6,084 nt of DNA from Chromatiales bacterium (GTDB lineage: Bacteria > Pseudomonadota > Gammaproteobacteria > SZUA-140), in contig JAITWN010000167.1 in the NCBI GenBank assembly GCA_031285245.1, forward strand, positions 1 to 6,084. Reading direction: 5' to 3'. Of this stretch, positions 1 to 4,854 are shown piece by piece. Position 1 is the stretch's first letter, and each line of letters begins with the position of its first letter. Both the position numbers and the translations under genes were made by a program. The notes beneath the pieces were generated by a model. It made no database searches. It saw nothing but the letters and a program-made list of their open reading frames with translations, and was not told the origin of the DNA.

Positions 1-42
1 CCGCCATCCCTGGCGGCGTACGGTCTCGTCAGGCGATACGCC
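1..42. other. Two small perfect hairpins in non-coding leader
   Basis: Bases 1-16 form a perfect 6-bp stem with a 4-base loop (CCGCCA-TCCC-TGGCGG). Bases 32-42 form a 4-bp stem with a 3-base loop (GGCG-ATA-CGCC). No frame in 1-74 gives a recognisable protein. The hairpins could be the tail of a transcript from a gene left of the window, a REP-like palindromic element or a rearrangement boundary. The base pairing is seen directly; the role is unknown. Confidence 0.4.
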
Positions 43-49
43 GACTGCG

Positions 50-72
50 ACCCTCAGGGTTTGCCTTTTTTT
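50..72 (+). terminator. Possible intrinsic terminator of an upstream gene
   Basis: The palindrome ACCC-TCA-GGGT (50-60) is followed by TTGCC and then a run of seven T (66-72). The stem is short and five bases separate it from the T run, so this is a weak candidate. If real, it would end transcription of a plus-strand gene lying left of the window, just before the ACR3 remnant. Confidence 0.3.
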
Positions 73-74
73 GA

Positions 75-254
75 TATTGGGGGGACTTTTTCGAGCTGGC
101 GGTAACCACTGCCATCAGCTTGTTCGGCTTTCAGTCCGGCGCGGTGCTTGCCACGGTGGTCGGGGTGCTAATCGAAGTGCCAGCGATGCTGCTGGTGGTG
201 CGTGTGGTCAACCTTTCGCGCGGCTGGTATGAGCGACGCATGGCGAGCCTATGA
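75..254 (+). pseudogene. C-terminal remnant of ACR3-family arsenite efflux permease
   Basis: Frame 3 from base 87 reads FFELAVTTAISLFGF, then SGAVLATVVGVLIEVP and a basic tail ending RRMASL before TGA at 252-254. This is the well-conserved last part of ACR3 permeases, which export arsenite across the inner membrane; the family usually carries (S)NFFELAV-A-SLFG, ATVVGVL-EVPVM and a closing WYE motif, and GWYE is present here. Only about 55 family-like residues remain of a protein normally near 350 residues. Going upstream, the similarity stops at the FFELAV motif and an in-frame TGA lies at 72-74. There is no credible start codon or ribosome site. The gene is therefore either truncated by a rearrangement or frameshifted just upstream; a sequencing error in the homopolymer-rich stretch 66-91 cannot be excluded. 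The protein family is clear; the broken state is likely but depends on that stretch. Confidence 0.75.
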
Positions 255-257
255 GGC

Positions 258-289
258 AAAAAAAATGGGCGACCCAAAGGCCGCCCATT
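258..289 (-). terminator. Intrinsic terminator of the azurin gene
   Basis: Read on the minus strand, an 8-bp perfect stem (AATGGGCG with CGCCCATT, plus-strand 264-271 and 282-289) with a 10-base loop runs directly into eight T (plus-strand A run 258-265). It lies 27 bp beyond the azurin stop codon, the classical place for a rho-independent terminator. It starts 3 bp after the stop of the convergent ACR3 remnant. There is no T run on the plus-strand side, so it probably acts in one direction. Confidence 0.85.
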
Positions 290-315
290 CGTACTGCTGC
301 TTCGACTGCTTCGGA

Positions 316-762
316 TCAACCGAAGATCAGCTTGCCCTTCATGACGGCAAAGTGACCTGGGAACGGGCAGTAGAAGCTGTAATCGCCGCCCTTTTCGAGC
401 TTGCTGGTGTCGATCTTCACCGAAGCTTTCTCACCACCGCCGACCAGCGGAATCATCGCGATGACGCGGGCGTCGCCCGGCGGTACGTGGTTGTTGGCGG
501 CGCCAGCGGCCAGGCCAGCGGAAGACAAGCCGGCGAGGTCAGAGGTCTTGGTGACGACGAAGCCGTGGCCCATGGTGGCCTTCGGCAGCTTGCCGGTGTG
601 AACCAGAGTGACTTCGAATGCTGTGCACTCGGCCGGAATCGTGATCTCTTTGGCGCTGTACTGCATCTGGTCGTTACCTTCGATGGTGAACGAGCAGTCC
701 GCTGCCATGGCCACGGAACCCGCCAGCGACATAGCCGCAATCGTCATAGCTTTCAAAAACAT
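316..762 (-). CDS. azu: Azurin precursor (periplasmic type I blue copper protein)
   Basis: The 148-residue product has a signal peptide of about 20 residues ending AMA, followed by ADCS. The mature protein is 128 residues, exactly the length of classical azurins. Azurin is a periplasmic cupredoxin that carries single electrons between c-type cytochromes or oxidoreductases. In mature numbering all five copper ligands are in place: Gly45, His46 (MGHGF), Cys112 (YCPFPGH), His117 and Met121. Cys3 and Cys26 are spaced to form the usual disulfide. The N-terminal GNDQMQ motif and VIAMIPLVGGGEK region also fit the family. The start ATG follows AAGGAG at a 5-base gap. The mature chain contains no tryptophan: Trp48 of the Pseudomonas protein is Phe here. 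The gene appears monocistronic, with its own promoter and terminator, and is divergent from the Crp/Fnr regulator. Identification is secure; the redox partner is not visible in the window. Confidence 0.97.
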   Translation of the reverse strand: MFLKAMTIAAMSLAGSVAMAADCSFTIEGNDQMQYSAKEITIPAECTAFEVTLVHTGKLPKATMGHGFVVTKTSDLAGLSSAGLAAGAANNHVPPGDARVIAMIPLVGGGEKASVKIDTSKLEKGGDYSFYCPFPGHFAVMKGKLIFG

Positions 763-767
763 GACAT

Positions 768-773
768 CTCCTT
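768..773 (-). promoter_or_regulatory. Ribosome binding site of azurin
   Basis: Minus-strand AAGGAG (CTCCTT on the plus strand) lies 5 bases before the ATG at 762-760. It fixes the start of the azurin precursor in front of a standard signal peptide. Confidence 0.85.
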
Positions 774-813
774 GTGACAGTAATAGTTAACTGCTTAGGG
801 TACTGCACGCGGG

Positions 814-841
814 AGTATACTGCCGGCCGCTGGTAAGACAA
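814..841 (-). promoter_or_regulatory. Likely sigma70-type promoter of azurin
   Basis: On the minus strand, TTGTCT (plus 836-841; 4 of 6 matches to TTGACA) and TATACT (plus 814-819; 5 of 6 to TATAAT) are separated by 16 bp. Transcription would start near base 807, giving a leader of about 45 bases. I found no clear FNR/ANR box (TTGAT-N4-ATCAA) beside it, so any control by a Crp/Fnr protein would have to use a degenerate site. Confidence 0.6.
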
Positions 842-879
842 GCCTGCCCCCTCATTTTCCCTGTAGCCAATTCGCGACA

Positions 880-908
880 CAGTCTTTTCTGCGCTTGTCG
901 ACAGACTG
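880..908. promoter_or_regulatory. Inverted repeat in the azurin-regulator intergenic region
   Basis: CAGTCT (880-885) and AGACTG (903-908) form perfect 6-bp arms around 17 bases. An 8-bp palindrome, TGTCGACA, lies at 896-903 beside the right arm. The region sits between the two divergent promoters, where an operator or activator site would be expected. It could instead be chance. The rest of 774-1007 holds only the promoters and ribosome sites listed separately. Confidence 0.3.
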
Positions 909-914
909 AGACAT

Positions 915-943
915 TTGCACTTCTTGCGGTGCGCCCCTAGGCT
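915..943 (+). promoter_or_regulatory. Weak candidate promoter of the Crp/Fnr regulator
   Basis: TTGCAC (915-920) and TAGGCT (938-943) are separated by 17 bp. Each matches only about half of the sigma70 consensus. The position would give a leader of roughly 55-60 bases before the ATG at 1008. A promoter is needed here because the upstream gene is divergent, but this exact choice is uncertain. Confidence 0.3.
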
Positions 944-994
944 AAGTCGGGTGCAGACCGGAAGCGCAGAGCCTCCGGAGCGCGCGTGCAGCAC

Positions 995-1003
995 AAGGAG
1001 GTG
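995..1003 (+). promoter_or_regulatory. Strong ribosome binding site of the Crp/Fnr regulator
   Basis: AAGGAGGTG is almost a full complement of the 16S rRNA 3' end. It lies 4 bases before the ATG at 1008, which supports that start over any internal one. Confidence 0.85.
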
Positions 1004-1007
1004 AGGC

Positions 1008-1721
1008 ATGCCGAATGGTAAGAGAGCGGCACATGAGATCGGATTCAGCGCTAGCTCTGGCGCCGACGAAGACGTCGCGGTAGCGGCGGGACGCCTGGAA
1101 TCCGGGAAGGCACTCGACGCAGCGCGCAGCGTCCACTTCCCTTCGCGCGAGGTCATCTATCACGAAGGCGGGCAGGCCGACACGGTCTATGCCATTCGCA
1201 ACGGCTTGGTCAAACTGGTCAGCTACCTGCCAAACGGCAAAGGGCGCATCGTGCGCCTGTATGGGCGCGGCATCTGGATTGGCCTCGAAGGCCTGGTGCA
1301 TCAGCCCTACGAGCACACTGCGGTAGCGGTAGAGCCGGTTGAGATGTTTCATTTCCAGGCATCCACCCTGCATCAGCTCGAACAGGACGACCATCACCAT
1401 CACGTGCATCTGATGAGCAAGTGGCACCAGCACTTGCTCGAGGCAGACATGTGGATCTCGGATTTTTCCACCGGCCCCATCCGCCCGCGCGTTGCACGCT
1501 TGCTGTGTTTTCTATCGCGAGTGGAAGATCGCAGCGCCTCGCAGAGCGTCAAGCTCCTCACGTGCGATGAAATGGCTGCGGTGCTTGGTGTAACGCCGGA
1601 AAGCGTTAGCCGGGTGCTTGCTGAATTCAAGCGCAGCGGGACGCTCAGCGCCCTAGAAGGCGCGCAGTCCGAACTCTTCCATTGCGATCTCCCGACGCTC
1701 GAGAAAGTCGCCTGGGAGTGA
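1008..1721 (+). CDS. Crp/Fnr-family transcriptional regulator with His-rich stretch
   Basis: The 237-residue product has the Crp/Fnr layout: a variable N-terminal segment (1-40), a cyclic-nucleotide-type beta-roll (about 41-122), a long dimerisation helix (about 123-155) and a C-terminal winged helix (about 160-215). The beta-roll shows FPSREVIYHEGGQ and VYAIRNGLVKL. The recognition helix carries ESVSRV (198-203), matching the Glu-x-x-Ser-Arg pattern of FNR proteins, so a TTGAT-like target is expected from family knowledge. It has only three cysteines (167, 186, 226) and none near the N-terminus, so it is not a 4Fe-4S oxygen sensor. The usual cAMP phosphate-binding Arg-Ser/Thr is not evident (EHTA at 102-105). 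The start of the dimer helix contains HHHHVH (129-134) with further His at 140 and 142. The effector is unknown. The gene is divergent from azurin, which is an obvious possible target, and lies 66 bp upstream of the membrane-protein gene, with no terminator seen between them. Confidence 0.88.
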   Translation: MPNGKRAAHEIGFSASSGADEDVAVAAGRLESGKALDAARSVHFPSREVIYHEGGQADTVYAIRNGLVKLVSYLPNGKGRIVRLYGRGIWIGLEGLVHQPYEHTAVAVEPVEMFHFQASTLHQLEQDDHHHHVHLMSKWHQHLLEADMWISDFSTGPIRPRVARLLCFLSRVEDRSASQSVKLLTCDEMAAVLGVTPESVSRVLAEFKRSGTLSALEGAQSELFHCDLPTLEKVAWE

Positions 1722-1787
1722 GGGCAGCCAGTACGTCAGCTTCGGTCACGTTTCTAAAACGAACGCCAAGCCAATGTCAGGGACGAC

Positions 1788-2549
1788 ATGAACGACGAGC
1801 GGCTCGACGAGGAAAGCAAACTCAAGAAAGGCAGCGCGCGCGGCATGCCGAGTGGTCGCACGATTGCGATCGCCATGCTGGCGAGCATGGCTGTGGTGGG
1901 TGTGGTGCTCGGTCTGCTGATGCTGTTCGACGCACACCGCTACGTGCTCGATCTGCTGCGCTGGCTGGATGACCAGGGTAGCAAGGCGCTGCTGCTGTTC
2001 ATACTCATCATGGCGTTGGTGATGATGTTGATCATCCCGGGCATCTTGTTCACTACCGGCGCTGGCTTTGTATTTGGCGTGGTGGAAGGCTCGATCGCCG
2101 TTGTGGTCGGCTCGACGCTCGGCGCTGTCGCTGCCTTTTTGATTGCGCGCTATGCCTTTGGCATGCGCGCGCGGGTGTGGTTACATAACCACGCACGTCT
2201 CGATGCTTTCGGCGAGGAAGTGTGCGCGCAAGGCTGGAAGATCGTTGCGCTGACGCGCATGATGCCGCTCTTCCCATTCAAGATTACCAACTATCTCTTT
2301 GGCCTCACGCCAGTGAGGCTGCGCGATTTCACCTGGGGCACTTTTTTTGGTGTCATCCCCTGGTCTGTCCATAACGTTTATCTCGGTGCCATCGCTGCAG
2401 ATCTCAGTGGGCTCACCTTGGGGGAGGCGCGCGATCCCTGGGGGTGGGCGCTTTATATCGCTGGTTTTGTTATCACCATCGGCACCATCTTTTATCTCAC
2501 CCGCATGGCGCGGCGCGTGCTGGCGCGAACCGAAGTGCGTGAGCCGTGA
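1788..2549 (+). CDS. TVP38/TMEM64 (VTT/DedA-like) inner-membrane protein
   Basis: The 253-residue protein has a short charged cytoplasmic N-terminus followed by hydrophobic segments near 24-47, 65-90, 92-122, 181-203 and 217-238. Between the third and fourth lies a semi-hydrophobic, probably re-entrant stretch. Family hallmarks of the VTT domain are present: PGILFTTGAGFVFG (84-97), small-residue-rich GSTLGAVAAFLIARY (108-122), and RMMPLFPFKITNYLFG (157-172) followed by FTWGTFFGVIP. The wider DedA/VTT superfamily includes proteins linked to lipid scrambling, lipid-carrier recycling and membrane homeostasis; the substrate of this one cannot be read from sequence. The ATG at 1788 is preceded by AGGGA with a 4-base gap, a modest ribosome site; Met20 has no ribosome site. 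The next gene begins one base after its stop, so the two are almost certainly translated from one message. Family assignment is firm; function is inferred only broadly. Confidence 0.9.
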   Translation: MNDERLDEESKLKKGSARGMPSGRTIAIAMLASMAVVGVVLGLLMLFDAHRYVLDLLRWLDDQGSKALLLFILIMALVMMLIIPGILFTTGAGFVFGVVEGSIAVVVGSTLGAVAAFLIARYAFGMRARVWLHNHARLDAFGEEVCAQGWKIVALTRMMPLFPFKITNYLFGLTPVRLRDFTWGTFFGVIPWSVHNVYLGAIAADLSGLTLGEARDPWGWALYIAGFVITIGTIFYLTRMARRVLARTEVREP

Positions 2550-2550
2550 C

Positions 2551-4854
2551 ATGGCGCAGATGAGCGCCATGCCATGGATGAAATGGCTGCCCTGGCGGTT
2601 TCTGATTAGGCGCGTGGCGCGCGCGCATGGATTTCTCGATCCGGTGTTATTGCTGTCGCACCTACATCGTTTCGCGCAGCCCTCAGAGGTGAGCGTTCCG
2701 CTTGAGCTGCTGCGCGCTGGCGTGGTGTTTCACGCGCGCGGCCTGATCAACAGCCGCGTCATCCAGCACAATCTCGACTGGGTATGGCCGTACTGGATCG
2801 AGCGACAGTTTGATCCGCACGATGTTTCCTTCGTGCCGCGCGCGTTTTCCATCACGCACGTCAATCTTACGCATCGCAACTGGACGGCAGTTGGTGTGCC
2901 AGATCTGCCCGAGCTCGCGCTCGTCGATCCGCGCGGCCTCTTGACGCCGTTTCCTGATGGCTGGTCTCTCGACTGCTGGGTCATCGATGATAGCGAAAAT
3001 GTGCTGTTGCCTTCGCGTGCAAAGCAGGCTGATCAGTGGTTGGGGGGAGATCGCCTCACCGTCGTCACCGAATGCAGTGCAGCGGGTATGCAGCTTCGTA
3101 CTGAGGCGTCGATGCAGGCGCGGGCAGAGCAGCCGGTGTGTCGCTGGCATGTGCGCGCTGAAGCCGAAAACCCAGCCTGGCTCGTGCTCGCGCTGCGCCC
3201 GTGCAATCCTGAAGGCGTGAGCTTCATTCACCGCGTCGCGCTCAGTGCCGGTCGCGATGGCTGGAAGATCGATGATCGTCAGTCGGTCAGTTTTGGAGCT
3301 GTGGTTGATCGCCATCATGTCTCCAACTATCACGCCGGTGATGTGTACATCCATCTGCGCGAAAAGACCGAGCAGAATGCGGGTGAATGCGATGTCGGCA
3401 TGGCAACTGCCGCAGCGATGTTTCGCATCGAGCCGGGTGCGGCGCGTGAACTCACCGTCGATATTGTCGTCGCCGATCCCAAAGAAGAAAGAGCGCAGCC
3501 GGTGCCCTGGGAAGAGAGCCTGCAAGGCCATTGCCAGATGCGCATTCCCGATGAACGCTATATGGCGCTCTATGAAACGGCGCTACGCACGCTGATCGTG
3601 CATTCACCGCTCGATGTTTTTCCCGGACCTTATACCTACAAGCGGTTCTGGTTCCGCGATGCCGCATTCATTATTCACGCTTTGATTTGCGCTGGGCTGA
3701 TCAGCCGCGCCGAGCGCGCGCTCGATCGCTTTCCTGCGCGTCAGGATTTCTCCGGTTATTTCAATTCGCAGGAAGGCGAGTGGGATTCCAATGGTGAGGC
3801 GCTGTGGGTCATGCAGCGCTTTTGCGCGCTGACCGGGCGCGCACCAAAACCGCAGTGGCGACAATCGATCGTGCGCGGCACAGAGTGGATCACGCGCAAG
3901 CGTCTACCGGAAAAAAGTGGTCTGCCCCATGCCGGACTGCTACCAGCAGGTTTCAGTGCCGAGCATCTCGGCCCCAATGATTATTACTACTGGGATGACT
4001 TCTGGAGTGTGGCGGGCCTTGAAGCCGCGCATGATCTCATTCATCCCTTTGATGGAGCGTTAGCGCAGAACGCGCTTAGTAATGCATCGGCGCTGCGCGC
4101 GGCGATCGATCGCAGTCTTGGAGGAGCGCGCGCGCGGCTCGGCAGGCCTGCGATGCCGGCATCGCCTTATCGCCGCATGGATTCCGGCGCTGTGGGCTCG
4201 CTTGCCGCGGGCTATCCGCTGCAACTGTGCTCGCCCGATGATCCGCGCCTCATCGATACCGTAGCGTTTCTGCTCGACAGCTGCTTCTTCAATGGCGGCT
4301 TCTTTCAAGACATGATTCATTCCGGCATCAATCCGTATCTCACGCTGCATGTGGCGCAGGTGCTGCTGCGGGCGGGAGATCCGCGCCATCTGCTATTGAC
4401 TCGGCGCATCGCTGAACTCGCTTCGCCAACCGGACAGTGGCCAGAGGCGATCCATCCTCACACTCTGGGAGGTTGCATGGGCGATGGCCAGCATGTGTGG
4501 GCCGCGGCGGAATGGATTCTCATGCTGCGCAATGGCTTCGTGCGCGAGGAAGGTAGCAAGCTCGTGATCGGTGCTGGCCTTGATCCAGCCTGGCTCAATG
4601 CCGGCGCGGTATTGTCATTCGGCCCTGCGCCGACAGAGTTTGGCACGATCACGATAAGCATCGATGTCGATACCGATCGCCGTGCTCATGTGCGCTGGCA
4701 GGGCGATTGGCATCAAGCGTCAGCGTTGACCTTCGCACCAGTGTCTCCAATTTCTACGCCGATTTTGGTTGAAGTGCGCTTGCCGGGCGCTGCGCCGAAT
4801 ATCTGCACAGTCGAAACGGGCGAGGTGATCGTCGTTCTAGGGGCGAAGCCATGA
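2551..4854 (+). CDS. Six-hairpin glycosidase-like protein, function unknown
   Basis: The chosen start gives 767 residues and lies one base after the preceding stop. The open frame extends back to 2347, but that part overlaps the membrane-protein gene in another frame. Met4, Met7 and Met10 are other possible starts because the ribosome site is poor. There is no signal peptide; a Trp- and Arg-rich N-terminus (PWMKWLPWRFLIRR, 8-21) may touch the membrane. Residues about 50-310 look beta-rich, about 330-665 look like an (alpha/alpha)6 barrel, and about 666-767 form a beta-rich tail. Barrel motifs recalling glucoamylase/trehalase-type (GH15- or GH63-like) enzymes are FWFRD (366-370), EWDSNGEALW (410-419), YYYWDDFW (478-485) and GQWPEA (628-633). 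Glu632 and Asp482/Asp483 are the most plausible acidic catalytic candidates, by analogy only. Its stop overlaps the glycosyltransferase start (ATGA), pointing to shared work on a glycan or glycolipid. The fold call is moderate; the activity is unknown and the protein may be non-catalytic. Confidence 0.7.
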   Translation: MAQMSAMPWMKWLPWRFLIRRVARAHGFLDPVLLLSHLHRFAQPSEVSVPLELLRAGVVFHARGLINSRVIQHNLDWVWPYWIERQFDPHDVSFVPRAFSITHVNLTHRNWTAVGVPDLPELALVDPRGLLTPFPDGWSLDCWVIDDSENVLLPSRAKQADQWLGGDRLTVVTECSAAGMQLRTEASMQARAEQPVCRWHVRAEAENPAWLVLALRPCNPEGVSFIHRVALSAGRDGWKIDDRQSVSFGAVVDRHHVSNYHAGDVYIHLREKTEQNAGECDVGMATAAAMFRIEPGAARELTVDIVVADPKEERAQPVPWEESLQGHCQMRIPDERYMALYETALRTLIVHSPLDVFPGPYTYKRFWFRDAAFIIHALICAGLISRAERALDRFPARQDFSGYFNSQEGEWDSNGEALWVMQRFCALTGRAPKPQWRQSIVRGTEWITRKRLPEKSGLPHAGLLPAGFSAEHLGPNDYYYWDDFWSVAGLEAAHDLIHPFDGALAQNALSNASALRAAIDRSLGGARARLGRPAMPASPYRRMDSGAVGSLAAGYPLQLCSPDDPRLIDTVAFLLDSCFFNGGFFQDMIHSGINPYLTLHVAQVLLRAGDPRHLLLTRRIAELASPTGQWPEAIHPHTLGGCMGDGQHVWAAAEWILMLRNGFVREEGSKLVIGAGLDPAWLNAGAVLSFGPAPTEFGTITISIDVDTDRRAHVRWQGDWHQASALTFAPVSPISTPILVEVRLPGAAPNICTVETGEVIVVLGAKP

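Noticed and set aside
60..90. TTTGATATTGG as an FNR-type binding site
   Set aside because: Only one TTGAT half-site is present with no ATCAA partner at the right spacing, and it lies at the ACR3 remnant with no promoter nearby.
202..777. 191-codon plus-strand frame across azurin
   Set aside because: It is antisense to a complete azurin with all copper ligands, spans that gene's terminator and ribosome site, and gives no recognisable protein.
674..1433. Overlapping minus-strand frames at 674-1156 and 942-1433
   Set aside because: They run antisense through the regulator gene and the azurin promoter region, with no ribosome sites and no family resemblance.
1008..1721. Classifying the regulator as a true FNR oxygen sensor or a cAMP receptor
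   Set aside because: No N-terminal cysteine cluster for a 4Fe-4S centre is present, and the Arg-Ser/Thr contact of cAMP pockets is not seen.
2347..2550. Upstream extension of the glycosidase-like frame to an earlier ATG
   Set aside because: These 68 codons overlap the conserved end of the VTT membrane protein in a different frame and look like low-complexity shadow sequence. The ATG at 2551, one base after the previous stop, fits translational coupling.
2683..3531. 282-codon minus-strand open frame inside the glycosidase-like gene
   Set aside because: It lies antisense to a longer frame with clear family-like motifs, its translation resembles no protein I know, and GC-rich codon usage readily opens such frames.
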